DNA of 62,092 nt from Coprinopsis marcescibilis (GCA_004369085.1 ML210299.1:14019-76110); one strand, 5' to 3'. Counted from the stretch's first letter, positions 48,338 to 60,629 are shown. Program-made: numbers and translations. The notes: generated from the letters alone by a model not told the origin.

Positions 48338-49230
48338 TGAATGTTTGTAACCGTTGTTGTCGATACCTCATGCTCGTCTCGAGGCTCGCTATACCTACGT
48401 TTTGGTTCGTTTTATGATACATTTTAGCATGGTTCATGGTCCGTACACACTCCTTGTTGCATTTTTCAAGTTTCCTTCGCTTTGGTTTTTGTATGATTGC
48501 ACACTCTTTTACGTCTTCATGGTTTTCTTGACATCATTGTGCATTGCGCTTTCAAAATCGTACCCGATACTGGGTACGTTGTTGGCCGCTGATTGTTTAA
48601 TCCAGCGCGCGACAAACATGCTCGTAGTTATACCCGTTACATTAGTTACTATTGCCACCCTAATATAAATATAGTTATCCAGAAGTTACTTGATCTCGGC
48701 GCTTATATTCGGGAGCTACAGGAGTGGCCGTATCCACTGGTTCTGCCCGTGAAAATTCCTTTGGTTGCTTTTGGGGCCGGACCGGTGTATATGCGTCAAC
48801 GGGACACCGGAGAAACAGGAATTCGCTGTCTACTCCCCAACGGACCGTGATAGACTCCGGCAGAGTCCGGCCCGCGAGTATCAGTATCATCCTCCTTGGC
48901 TTCAGGCTGACGGGCCGGAACTCTCTTCCTTCGCTTCGCGCTGGCTTTACAAAGAAGTAAGGGAGCTTGGCCAGCGCTCTTCATCACCGAAAGCTCACTC
49001 ACCTATTGCTTCTGAGGATCGTCATATGACAACACGAGTCCACTTTCCCGTGCTTCGGTGGGGATGATTGTCACATAAAGCTGCACCTGTGCACTTCACG
49101 AAGTTTAGCCAAAAGCTCGCCTGAACTCCTCTGTCATATGCTATAGAATACGTGGGTAATTTCCATCTGCTGGGGCTATATATTCAACGTCTAGAAGCTC
49201 GGACGAGGGAATAATTCTAGGCTTTTCGAA
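48338..49230. other. intergenic region
   Basis: T-rich 3' flank of the BTB/CAP-Gly gene, then sequence with only short motif-free frames. CTATATATTC at about 49178 is a candidate TATA element for the GH28 gene, roughly 50 bp upstream of its ATG. Confidence 0.4.
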
Positions 49231-50887
49231 ATGGTGAACGCGTTGTTCCTGGTCGTCGCTGTGGCGACGACCCTTGCTCGTGCTCAGCAACCATTGTACG
49301 CGCAATGTGGTGGATCCGGTTGGGGTATGTAAACTGTTTGATGTTTAGAGACGATCACTGACTATATCCTCGTAGCCGGTGATACCAATTGCGTTGCGGG
49401 TGCCGTCTGTAGTAGAGTTAATGAGTGGTATTCCCAATGCGTGTAAGTCGACTCCTCTTGCAAGTCCTCTTCTTCTGATTATTTTCAGGCCAGGGACCGC
49501 CACGTCCTCTCTCACGACCTCGCCTGCAATCCCAGTAACCACGATAACCTCAATTTCCACCGCAGTTCCGACTGTGACTCCTAGCCCTGGCATCTACGCC
49601 ACCTCCTGCACCGTGACGCCCCTCTCTCCCACTGTTGTTCCTCCAGGCGGTCGACCTCCCGATGATACTCCCCGAATTATGGACGCCTTCCGTCGATGCC
49701 AGACGAACGGCTCCATCACGCTCACAGAAGGAAACTGGTACATTGGACAGGTGATGGACACCATCTCTTTCAACAACGTCGAAATCAACATCTATGGTAC
49801 CCTTGAATGGAGCACGGACATCCAGTATTGGTTGCGGTCCAGCATCAACGTCACCTATGCACAGAGGAGCACGGCGTGGAGGCTGGGAGGAACCAACGTT
49901 CGTTTACTCGGTCACAAGAAGGCCCTCTTCTTCGGCAATGGGCAGACTTGGTATGACCAGAACCAGGACCGGGGAAATCAAGCCGGAAGACCGATTTCGC
50001 TGACGATTTGGAGAGGGACGAATATTTTGGTTGATGGTATCACTTGGAGGCAGCCACAGTTTTGGTACGTAGTCGGACTTCACTGGTCTTGGTTCACTAA
50101 TGACTGGATTTCTTCAGGCATACCTTCATCGCCCATTCTCAGAACGTCACAATGACAAACCTCGACATGAACGCCACCTCTAATTCACGATGGTCAACTG
50201 TGAATACGGATGGTACGAACTCCTGGAACTCACGAGACATCAAAATCTCCAACTGGGTCGTCACGAGCGGAGATGTATGTTTTCTATGCTACGATTGGGA
50301 GCTCTTTTCGCTGACATCGTACCTTCATGTAGGATTGTATCTGCGCCAAAGGCAACACCACCAACATGCACGTCCGCAACGTCACCTGCTACGAGTCCGG
50401 ATGCATGGTGGTCGGAAGCATCGGCAACCCCACGAATGTAGTCGACAATGTCGAACACGTACTGTTTGAAGATATCAAGTGCATTCACAGCAGCAACGCC
50501 GCCTGGATCAAGACCTATGCTGGCACAGGTCGCGTCAACAACGTCACCTTCCGCAACTTCGATTTCGACGACGTCAACCAGCCCATCTACATTACACCAT
50601 GCATCTATACTGGCCAGAACTGCGACGGATCGAGGTTGGGCATTAACAATGTGCGGTGGGAGAACATCCGCGGCACGTCGAGGTATAACATTGGTGCAGG
50701 GATCCATTGCAGCGGGGCTACACCGTGTCAGAACTTGACGTTCAGTGGGATCGACATCAAGCAGAAGAATGGGGGTGGTGCGGTCAAGTATCTGTGTTCG
50801 AACATTGCCAATCAAGCATCGTCTGGGTTGAATTGTACTGGGACCTGTCCCGCGAATTGGCCTCAGCAGCTGACTGGCAATCGCTGA
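49231..50887 (+). CDS. secreted GH28 family pectinase-like enzyme with N-terminal CBM1, 482 aa
   Basis: Exons 49231-49324, 49376-49442, 49489-50064, 50118-50274 and 50333-50887 join in frame. Signal peptide (ALFLVVAVATTLARAQ), then a CBM1 cellulose-binding module (YAQCGGSGW ... WYSQC, four Cys), a Thr/Ser/Pro linker and a GH28 right-handed beta-helix. Catalytic acids appear as VNTDGTNSW and SGDDCICAKGN. The usual GHG motif is replaced by SGCMVVGSIG and the usual RIK by WIKTYAG. These changes recall rhamnogalacturonase-type members rather than polygalacturonases. It would act outside the cell on pectin while anchored to cellulose. The subfamily is inferred; family and module order are clear. 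Confidence 0.9.
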
Positions 50888-51931
50888 GGATGCTGCATGT
50901 ATATATATATTGTCGTTATCCATATCTTTCATCCTCACGTCCAATAAATCTTCCTATCAATCACCATGTGATCATATCGAGAATTTGAAGTCACGTTTGA
51001 ATGGACTCGTAGAGTCGGAATCCGCATCTGTCACCGTCCGAGAATCCGTTCGCTTAGACATCTTGGCATATCATTTCCCTTGCCAGAACTCGTATATCGA
51101 TGTGCAGGCGAGTGGGGAAGGAAGTTAAACTCACTGCTGAGAAGATTCGCCAGGAACGTGTATCGCAACTTGTCGCCTGAATCAATGTGTCTCTGCCACA
51201 TCGCCGCCTTCGTCCAGCCTCTGCCGATTGCCGCAACAGACGGAGACATCGGACAAGCAGAGACGGAGGAGACACGCAGGGCAGACCTGCTGCACATGGA
51301 GAGCTTGTCATATCCTATACAGATCCGGTTCTTGTGAGACGTCTGTGGTTTAATCCGCCCGGAACTAATTGAATCGGCCGCATTGGGTGGGTGTTCCATT
51401 CATCGAATTGAGTGAACCTAAGCGCTGCACTCCGCAAAAATGCGTCCACAGGGTGCTTCCAAAGGAGTAAAAGGGCTTCTTCCTCTCACAGGTCTCAGCG
51501 GATGAATATTGATCCTACGCAATGTGATTGACGGGCCGTTCTCTACAGGCTAATCCAAGGCTAATCTGACGTCTATCACACCGATACGGACAATCGGACA
51601 GTCGGGTCGATTTCTTGCCTCCTGGGCCTTCATTTGCGGCTTTTCCAGGTTCAAGATTCTAGGTCATCCTTTCTTTCATTGACATCGGAAACTTGAGATT
51701 GACACTGTGTGGAAGGTATATAAAGCCTGAGCGTCTGGTACAGTAAGGAGTCACAAAACCATGTCACAGAGACGCGGGCAGATACGATGAATACAGTAAG
51801 CTCGCGGCCCTACCTTCTCGCGGGCCCGAACTTCAAGCGACGATGATTCTCTGGAAAAACTTCTGTGCAGCTATATATACACGATTTAGTTAGGTATTCT
51901 CCTTCCATTCTGAAACCACAATCCTGCAAAG
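50888..51931. other. intergenic region with the promoter of the DUF1996 gene
   Basis: No gene seen. TATA-like elements lie at 51717-51724 and 51872-51879. Confidence 0.5.
51717..51724 (+). promoter_or_regulatory. TATA box candidate of the DUF1996 gene
   Basis: TATATAAA lies 70 bp upstream of an ATG at 51787 that is followed by AATACA and a GTAAGC donor. A second TATATATA at 51872 lies 60 bp upstream of the annotated ATG. Which one is used decides the start. Confidence 0.5.
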
Positions 51932-53337
51932 ATGATGTGGCTTTCTCTTGTCCTGACTGCAGCGCTTGCTGTGCCTTCACATGCCGCTCTTCGATTTGGA
52001 TGCTCGACTCTGACTATCCAACGTCTCGACCCCCTCGTCCAGCCTGGCAGGACGCCTTCCTCTCACGTTCATCAGATTGTCGGGGGTAACGCATTCCACC
52101 CTAATATGACGGGCAACATTGGCGACCAGGGCACCTGCACGACCTGCACGTTCTCCGAGGACTTTTCCAACTACTGGACTGCTACCATGTACTTTAAGCA
52201 TGCTAATGGCACCTACAAGCGTGTGCCCATCGTACAGAACACGGCGCTCCCTAACGGTATCAACGGTGGGATGACCGTCTACTATACTCAGCAGGACTTC
52301 AACTCCAACGGTAACATCAAGATCACCGCATTCCCGCCCGTATGTGTTCTATGGTGGGCTCTATGTTACAAGCCACTAATTGATGTATCTAGGGATTCCG
52401 TATGGTCATCGGGAACCCGACAGCCAACGGCAAGGTCTCCAACGGCCTCAAGTTCGTCTGCTTGGCCGACAAGGGAACACGCTTCCCAGAGCTTGATGTC
52501 TTCCCGACTTCTAAATGCAGAGCCGGCATTATGACCGTCCATCACTTCCCCGCGTTAGTCGTCTTACATTACCGGTTACACAATACTGACTATCAGACCC
52601 AATCATAGATGCTGGGATGGTAAAACCCTCGATCCTCCTGACCACCAATCGCACATGTACAACACTATCAGCGAGGGGTTCCTAAACGGTGGACCTTGCC
52701 CAGCGTCTCATCCCGTCCGCGTGCCGCAGGTCGCCTACGAGACCCTCTGGGATACGACCCAATTTGACAACATGTGGCCTGCTAACGGCCAGAACCCCTT
52801 CGTCCTGAGCTACGATGACAACCGTGGCTATGGCACTCACGCCGACTACGTCTTTGGTTGGAAAGGCGATACCCTCCAGCGCGCCATGGACTCTGGCTGC
52901 ATGTTCAACGCGTGCGAGAACGGACGACCTCTCAAGTCTCAAAGCGTTCAGGCGATGAACGCTTGCTCCATTAAGGACATGGTCGGTGAGGATATTGGCT
53001 CTAACGGATGTGGGTGTTCGTGTTATATATGCATAAGCCACGAGCTAACGGATTGTGCGTCACAGTCATCTCTCGTCTCCCTGGATCTGGTCAAGTCGAC
53101 CCACCTGTTCCTGTCCCCGTCACCAGCAGCCAAGCCCAACCGCCCATCGCCACTCCACCAGCTCCTATTGGATCCGTTCCCCGCTTCGGTCAATGCGGCG
53201 GGTAAGTACTTACCTATCATCACAAGGAACTGTGTACTCACAAGATATACTACAGTCAAGGATACACTGGCCCGACACAATGCGCCGCGCCATACAGCTG
53301 CCAGGTTACCAACCAGTATTATTCACAGTGCTTGTAA
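51932..53337 (+). CDS. secreted DUF1996 protein with C-terminal CBM1, 395 aa
   Basis: Exons 51932-52339, 52393-52553, 52609-53009, 53066-53201 and 53256-53337 join in frame. Signal peptide ([15 protein letters not shown]), then the DUF1996 domain with [39 protein letters not shown] and [10 protein letters not shown], a Pro/Val/Ser linker, and a CBM1 ([15 protein letters not shown] ... YYSQCL) reaching the stop. DUF1996 proteins are widespread in fungi, and the conserved His/Asp/Cys motifs suggest metal or sugar binding; activity is not established to my knowledge. CBM1 implies targeting to plant cell walls, as for its GH28 neighbour 1 kb upstream. An alternative first exon at 51787-51795 would add three residues in frame. 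Confidence 0.9.
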
Positions 53338-53718
53338 ACACTTTGCCCAGCATCCTTTTTTTGACTTTAATTACATGTTCGGGGATTTAAGAACTGTGGC
53401 GACGTCATGCTTGATCGATCTGATAAACGAAGCATTGGTTCTTATCTTCCGTCATTCGGTGTTCTCTCCTCATTACCTTCTCAACCAAAACACTACACTT
53501 ACCTGAGGATGGCCACTGAAGCTCTTGGATCCGCGTTGACGGCCGAAAAATCAAAGACCAAGAGCAAGGTCTGCTCGATGTACGCATCAACACTTCGTCG
53601 TTGTTTGTGAGCCTCTAATCGGTAACCCTTCTTGCCTCCATCGCCACTGTCTTCCACCATAACATGGCGCCTATAACTGACGGACGAGTTTTTGAATGGT
53701 GAACGGGACGAATCGGCG

Positions 53719-55612
53719 ATTGTGACACCCTCTTCTTCTTCAACTATAGGAGCGACATGATGCGGGAGATCGCGAGTGTTCTTGGTGGCTTGGAGGAGGT
53801 GGATGGCGTTGATGTACCCAAGGATTTGGTTAGTCGTCTTCCGGACCCATTTTTATTTGTTTTTGGGATTTGAAAAAAGCACTGACATCCGCTGTAGAGC
53901 ATCTATCTATACGATGAGCTAGTAACAAGGAGTTCCCGTTCAAGGTGGCGTTCCCACGGCTGAAGCAGGCGCATGTTGCTAATGAGTAGAGTAGAGTTTC
54001 GCTTCTGGGTTTGCTGGTGAAGGTGGGCTGGAGGGTTCGACGTTCGGTGTAGTGTGTGGCAGGTGGCGGGTGGCGGGTGACCGCGTCGCTGCGACATAGG
54101 ACGAAGACTTGGCGTGCCACTTTCTTTCTTTGACATCTACCCCTTCTCTTCGTTCATTATTCGTCCACACCGCCGATTACTAACGACATCCTTGCATTCC
54201 ATCTTATATAGAGATGGAAAAGTATGCACATCTGATGTTTTTCTTCAATGGCGGTTTGGAGAAGCAGTTTGAGGGTGAGGATCGTTATATGGTTCCGTTC
54301 CCTAGGGTTGGTACGTGAGTGTTTTCTCGCCTGTTTGTGTTTGCATGCTTCTTTCGATCGGACCTGATCCTCCCTGTAGATTTGACCTCGAACCCAAGAT
54401 GAACAGCCATGGGGTGGCAGAAAAGGTTGCGGAGCTGTTGGATCGGGGTGAGCATGAGTTTGTAATGTGTAATTTTGCACCGCCTGATATGGTACGTGTG
54501 TCTTTCGAGAGTTTAGTGGGAGCAGGGCGTGACGTTTGAGTGCGTCGGTACTGTGGTTGGAACGGATGGATATGATGATTTAATACTCGGTCCACGATCC
54601 TGATTAGCCTTTCCGTTGTCGTTGTAGGTCGGGCATACAGGCGTGTACGACGCTGCCATCGAGGCGATCAAGGAGACCGATGACGCTGTTGGGACGATCT
54701 ATCGTGCTGCGGAGAGGAGTGGGCAACGTGTTGTTAATCACCGCTGATCATGGGAACGCGGAGCTGGTAAGTCGTGGTTTTTGTACTCTGTGGTGGAAAT
54801 TGAGAATAACAATCGTACCGAAGGTGATGTGAATCTTGTAGATGACGGATCCGATTACTGGGAGCCCGCATACGGCGCGTACTGCGAACCCTGTTCCGTT
54901 TATCATAACTGGATCTTGGACTTGCGTGGACGGTGTGCTAGCCCTAGAGGCTATTTTATATGACCATAGCAACTTCACTACCATAGTAATGAATTATAGA
55001 TAGCAAGATAGGCGGTGAGTGCGTGCCGTGCGCACTCCCCCGACCCGACTAATAGTTCGCACCAGTGGGGACCGAGATGAGCGCCGACTGGGCGGGTGGG
55101 ATCCCACTGTGCACGATCTTAGTCAGGCCGCTTAGCATAAGTATATTCTAGCACAGTGAATATATTCTGGGAGTGGAGGGTGGGTGAAAATAAATGGCCC
55201 AGCGGTTGAATAAGCTGGGAAAGCTTTCTTGGGCCGGCAAGGTGATGGCGCGGAGGAGAGGTTCACGGCCGCGCCACCTTACCACTGAGTCCAAGACTAT
55301 GGTCTTTCTCACGCTCATTCTTCACCTGAGCGAGACCTGCCAAATCCGAAGGGAGAAAACGGGGATGAGAAGACATTGAGATTTGATGAGAATGTAAGTG
55401 GTTGGCTTTTGCATGCTCGACTTTCTTCTGCGGTCTACGCTTGGTTGTGTTGAATCGCTTTACGATTTCCCCTTGTTTACTTGCCAACCGAAACGAAAGA
55501 AGGAGGCGGACGATGAGGGGGGTGGAGCGTTGGCGGACGTTGCGCCGACTGTGTTGGCTGTGGGTTGGGCAGCCAGAAGAGATGGGTGGGCGGTCCTTGC
55601 TTGTTGACGAAT
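53719..55612 (+). pseudogene. gpmI: broken copy of cofactor-independent phosphoglycerate mutase
   Basis: Scattered exons match the second half of the glycolytic enzyme iPGM: FFFNYRSDMMREIASVLGG (53734-), EFPFKVAFPR (53929-), MEKYAH and [20 protein letters not shown] (54212-), LEPKMNSHGVAEKVAELL, MCNFAPPDM and VGHTGVYDAAIEAI (to 54670), ADHGNAEL, GSPHTARTANPVPFI (54850-) and GGALADVAPTVLAV (55521-). The N-terminal third, with the first metal site and catalytic Ser, is absent. Lesions: stops near 53920, a one-base insertion at 54721-54724 before ADHGNAEL, and an indel near 55560 in the C-terminal exon. It is therefore non-functional; an intact copy is expected elsewhere in the genome. Confidence 0.85.
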
Positions 55613-55789
55613 CCAAGTCACATTCGATGAGTATTGAGAGGGCACCGGGTGGACTGGTTCTGCGTAGCGAGACTCGACGTCCGGAGATGGATTTGAATGA
55701 AAGTGGATACAGCCATATACAGGGGACAGCGTAGGGTAGGGTAGATAGTGTTAGTGTAAATAGCAATACATGAGGTGTTCAATATGTCT

Positions 55790-56450
55790 TGAGTGGTTTC
55801 GCTTGCACAAACGGTGGATCATAGAGCGCTGAGCGCTGTCCAACACGTCCTAGACCAGGCGAAATGAGTGCAAACTCGTCGAGTACTGTGCATGGAAAAG
55901 TACCACTATGCGCAGTACTCAGCGAGTACTGCATCGTTTCGCGTGCGTGAACGGCGGATCGTGGAGCGGCGGACATACCCTGTTCAACTCACCTGGGGTG
56001 AAACGAAACGAGTGAGTACTCGTTGAGTTCTGTACATGGCAGCACAGCACCATGTGCAGTACTCAGCGAGTTCCACACCGTTGCGTGTGCGTGAACGGTG
56101 GAGAGGGCTCTCCAACGCATTCAACATCAGATAAAACGATACTTGCTGAGTTATACACATGGCTATCTACTACCATGCGCGATACTCAACGATCAAGGCA
56201 TGTTTCGTGTGCGTAGAGATGGATCGACGAGCGCTTGACGAAAGCTTTCTAACGCACTGACTGAGTGCGGGCAAAACGACCGATACCCTGTGAAGTTCTG
56301 TACCTATGGGTAAAGGGTGGATCGGGGAGCACTCAACGAGCGCACTCTGCTGCAGGTGAGGTCGCGCGAAACGAGTGAAAACTCGTTCAAGGACACCCAT
56401 AGCACTGACCATAGGACTGGACCTCAAGGCGTGGCACTCCACGAGCACCT
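55790..56450. repeat. degenerate tandem satellite, about 140-bp unit, 4-5 copies
   Basis: Units beginning near 55862, 56007, 56138 and 56280 share AACGAGTGAGTACTCG-, GTGCAGTACTCAGCGAGT- and CGTGTGCGTGAACGGTGGA-like blocks in the same order. Copies decay toward both ends. The blocks contain short palindromes (GAGTACTC-type). No ORF spans it. Confidence 0.75.
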
Positions 56451-56698
56451 TGTGCATTTAGGGTTAGATATCCGACACACAAGGTAGGCGTATACCTCAG
56501 TGTGTATGCAATATCTTGACGCACATGTTCTCATGCGGACCACTGTGGCACCCAAGATTTGAACTCCGCTGTGTTAAGAATCTCGCACTCATGAACGTCG
56601 CAACTACAATTTCGTCCCGGGTTCGGAAGCTAAGGTTGAACATCGTGCTAGGGCAATATAGGCTACAAGGACACGCTGAGGACGCAATTTATGACGTA

Positions 56699-57385
56699 TT
56701 AAGAGGGGTTGCCATTCGCTTCATTTGAACCGCAAGGTCCCAGGTTAGGATCGACCAGAAATTGGAATCCCCGCTCCCCAGTAATATGGCCGTACCCACC
56801 CTGACATAAGATGGTTAGTATACTAACTATCATTAGTGCTTCAATGCAAACCAAGTTCTCACCAGCGGGCAGGATGCACTAACGGTCCTCAATATCTTCT
56901 TGCAGTGCTCCGCCGAGGGCCTTGCGCTGTTTGGATCATTACCCACCAGATTAAACCACGCAGTGAAGTCGCCTAAAATCAGTCATAAGGATATTCAGCG
57001 TCTAATTACGATGCATTATGAACGAATTATTGATGTTAACCTACATTTGACGGTGCTATTCAGGTTGAAGCAGCGGGATACGTTGTCAAGCGGCCTGACC
57101 TGAATGGTGTCCGATGATGAATACAGACTCACGGCGGCACATTCAAGGAATTTGAAGGCCTACCATCATTAATCCAGCTGAATCACAACAAGTATCAACA
57201 AAGTCAACACAGTTGCCCGATACCCCGGTGTCAATGCAGCCTATGTCCAAGCCCTGAGCGCCAACATTAACGACGAGGACAGCAACGGTAAACAGCGCGG
57301 TAAACTGTGTAAAAGTCAGCATCAGCAGTGAGCACAGTCCATCTCGAGTAAAGTCAAGCAGGCGACGTACAGTTCCTTTGAACAT
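56699..57385 (-). CDS. small secreted eight-Cys protein, copy 4, 140 aa
   Basis: On the minus strand, exons 57385-57371, 57304-57164, 57099-57045, 56972-56863 and 56800-56699 have the same lengths (15, 141, 55, 110 and 102 nt) as copy 2 and stay in frame. It starts MFKGT, has a signal core (FTVAVLVVNVGAQ) and keeps the eight family Cys, with one extra Cys in DTCCDSAG. It ends NEANGNPS like copies 1 and 2. It lies 14.3 kb from the tandem array and in opposite orientation, so it arose by dispersed duplication or inversion. The upstream TATA is weaker (TATATGTAAGG near 57565). Confidence 0.82.
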
Positions 57386-57854
57386 CATGTTCAGTGTTCG
57401 CTTGATGATCAGTAAAGTTAAGAATGAATCTTGAGGCCTGAGCTGGAGCCTGAACTCACATGAGGGTGTTTGACAATTGAATTCGTGGTCCATCCTTAAC
57501 AGCGCTCGGAAGGGGCTGATCGCGTTCTGCCTAACCAACTCGGAATCCTGATAGCATCACCTTACATATAGTATCATTCATCATATCTTCATCCCCAGAA
57601 ACACGTACGTGTTCAATGCAATACAATCAAGTGGGAGTGGCGTTTCGCATTTGTATTGAACACGCGAGGTTTTGAAATTCCAGAACAACTTGAAGGAGCT
57701 CCGAGCGTCTGATGTGATAGTAAGTACTAGAAGCCGTCGTCTTCCCGCTGACTGGACCCGGCTCATACTATTATTTGGACCGGGACGTCAGTCTCACCTC
57801 AGTCCATAATGTTAAGATTGAGTCACGGTGACAACGGCTAAGCATAGCTGTCGG

Positions 57855-57863
57855 TATATAATA
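57855..57863 (+). promoter_or_regulatory. TATA box of membrane protein copy 1
   Basis: CGGTATATAATA lies 64 bp before the ATG at 57919. The same string lies 61 bp before the ATG of copy 2. Confidence 0.65.
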
Positions 57864-57918
57864 AAGACCCCATGCTACTTGCCAGATCGTCACGGTTACG
57901 TCTTGAACCTTTCTCAGG

Positions 57919-59150
57919 ATGGAGGCGATCAGTGTGAAACATTCAGACGCTGCTCTTCGAATATATCACTCAAGCTACGCAAACATAGACATATATATGG
58001 CGGTTTCAGGTGAGTCATTACCGATTGCCGGACTACTGACTGCTGCTTGACGCTCTCAAAGGCGTGCAGACAATCATTTGCGTTCAGGTCATCGCAGCAC
58101 ATCTGAAATTTTCCCCGGAGGCCAGGAATGGGCGAACCGGCTATGTGGGCATAAGCCTGGTGATCTGCCTCTCTTTTTTCTCCTTCGCGATGGCTTTCAG
58201 CCTCGATATTGGGTCCACTCTGCTGTCGTTCCAAACGATCGAAGAGACCGTGTGGAATGCCGTTGTTGAGCACCTTGGAAGGCAGATATCGGGGAGATAT
58301 ATTGCACTGAGAGTTGGGGAGGGTTCTACAGTTGGCTGGGGAAGGATTGCTAGTGAGCAGGCTACCTCATACTTCGTGCGAAGCTTGAACTCAAGGCGTT
58401 CAGTTGTATCGCTGTTTAATCATATGGGACTACAGAAAGGTCGTGATTTTGCCGATATCTACTCTGTATGCAGCAGTGATTGGTGAGTGCATATGCTATC
58501 TATTATTCTCGCAGCAGGGAAGCCTCAGAGGCGCCACTAACCGCAATCCTCGACATCAGTAATCGGAGTCGCCGCTCTGGTCTACGAGTCGATACCACCC
58601 GAGCTCTCGCTTTCTTCTATCGCGATGTGGCGTTACCGTGCACAGCAGCTGTGAACGGCGTATTTCATCCTCAGCGTTATTCTAAACTGCCTGACTACAG
58701 GGATGATTGCGCTGCCGATCATTCGCATGCGGAGGCGATTCATCAAGCTTGATGTGATATCCCCCCACCAACAATCATATACACGTGTCCTGGCGATTCT
58801 GATCGAGTCGTCGCTTCCAGTCACGGTAATGGGAACCGCTGTTGTTATCGCGACTCTCCTGGGTGGGCTTGATCCGGGGTCTGCATATATAGTTGAATTT
58901 GTCAAGGGGTTTTGGATTGTGACTATGGTGAGCCATGGATCAAGTTCGACCTTTGTCGTCTCGTTAAGCCTCCTCCTTACGATTCAATTCTTGAATCTAG
59001 TCGTTGGCCCCACAGTTGATCATTTATCGTGTTGCCATGGGAGAGTCGTGGACTCGAAACCCAACAAACGATGCTGTGTTGGTGTCTCAGATAGTGTTCG
59101 CCTTTGATCTGAATAGTGGAGGGGTATCCGGGCGAGCGGGCGAAGTCTAG
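57919..59150 (+). pseudogene. polytopic membrane protein, copy 1, disabled
   Basis: Same exon layout as the copy at 60630, starting MEAISVKHSDAALRIYHSSY, with membrane segments QTIICVQVIAAHL, GISLVICLSFFSFAMAF and, after introns, IIWDYRKVVILPISTLYA and APQLIIYRVAMGESWTRNP. Two lesions are visible against copy 2: the stretch between EEHLG-like sequence and QLAGEGLL is two bases shorter (about 58280-58335), shifting the frame, and the Trp codon after QQL has become TGA at 58652-58654. The last exon would end at 59148-59150. The tandem duplication includes promoter and 5' flank (57565 onward against 60285 onward). Confidence 0.78.
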
Positions 59151-60568
59151 GAGGCGACACTCGGACAAGAGAAGAGAGTATGACTTGGTTCTGCTTGGAG
59201 AAAATGTAAGATGGTGAGTTTTGTTCAACTTTGACATCTGATAGAGAAAAGTGACCCCAGTTGGTTCCAGTTTCTTGATTATCTATTAGTTGTACAATAA
59301 ACTCGTGGTCTTTACTCATAGTTGATACAAATGGAGAAGCATTCAATAATATTGATGGAGGCGAGAGGAAGGAATGTAGCTATTTGCCAAGATCTTAAGA
59401 TAGTCTCGCAGATATCTTAAGCTACTTCAATGACAAGTAAAATAAATAAATCGACCATATAGCACAAGCGACCTACTTTACCGTCACATTTCTCGAGTAA
59501 TTGCACACCTAAAAGATTGTTTGGGGTTGCTGGTAAGGAATATAATATATTCCCTTTCCATCTACGTGAATTCATCACTCTTCGTCGTTCGAAGCATGTG
59601 TACGACAATTTAATCCCTTTCTCAGGAAGTCTAGTCACTTCTCCAGTCGCCGGCGTACAACAGACCTCGAGCAACACAGGAGCGAATTCTTATCTCGTAC
59701 CGGGGACTTTACTCAGTGATCAAGCACCCGTACCTAGGGATCTTCTGATGTAGTGAGCCAAGTTACTACGTCCCCAATCTTGTATAAGTTGAAACTGCCG
59801 AACTGCGGTGGCGATCCCGATGTGCTCGTTTGGCATAGATATTGGGCGCTAATTCAGTCCTAACCCGGCCTGAGTTGGCACAGCATTCGGGTGGGTCATT
59901 GTTACACTCAGTGATTCCAGAGAGGCATGTGAGAGATCTCGTAAAGCACAAAGAGCTCTCCGCGCTGTGGGTAACGTACCATGCCCACGCTTTGCACTCA
60001 ATTTGCATGGTTTCATGGCGCGACGGCGGCGGAGTCCGGACGAGGAAAGGTCGGCGGTCTTGATGGGGCCATCATGGCACATCGTGTCGTACCTCGACGT
60101 CATTAAATCAACCCTTCATATATCATTGAAACATATTGCTATGTACTGCATCTACTGTAACGATTGCTGGCCTACCGAGTGCTAAGTGGAATTTTCGGCA
60201 CACATGTGCTACGCTTGATTTATCACATTTGCGCGCCAGACCTCTTGATTGTGCTCCGCCAAACCAAATCTGATAGGATATAAGATCATTCATCATATGA
60301 TCGTTATTCACAGAAACTCGGTTTGCGATACAATATCTTAGTCTGGAAATCGACCTTGCAGTGATGGCCTTTCGCATTTGTATTGACCACGAGCTTTCGA
60401 GAGCAACGAGCATCTGATGAACGATAGTAAGTGGAACCACCTGTCGCCTGCCCGCTGGCCCATGTGTTTTCTTACCCTCAGAGACCCAGCTCGGGCTCCT
60501 TTTGACTGGGGCGGCAATCTCACCTCAATTGATACTGGTAAGATTCAATCGCAGACCATGGCGGTCGG
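59151..60568. other. intergenic region between the membrane protein copies
   Basis: No gene recognised; a plus-strand frame at 59517-59753 has no motif. From about 60285 the sequence is a diverged copy of 57565-57860 (shared CTTTCGCATTTGTATTGA). Confidence 0.5.
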
Positions 60569-60577
60569 TATATAATA
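60569..60577 (+). promoter_or_regulatory. TATA box of membrane protein copy 2
   Basis: TATATAATA in the context GTCGGTATATAATA, 61 bp before the ATG at 60630. Confidence 0.65.
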
Positions 60578-60629
60578 CCCCATGCTACTTCTGCTTCGGC
60601 AAATCGTTGCGTCTTAAACCTTTCCCAGG

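Noticed and set aside
55790..56450. CRISPR-like array
   Set aside because: Copies are tandem with no unique spacers, degenerate, and the genome is eukaryotic.
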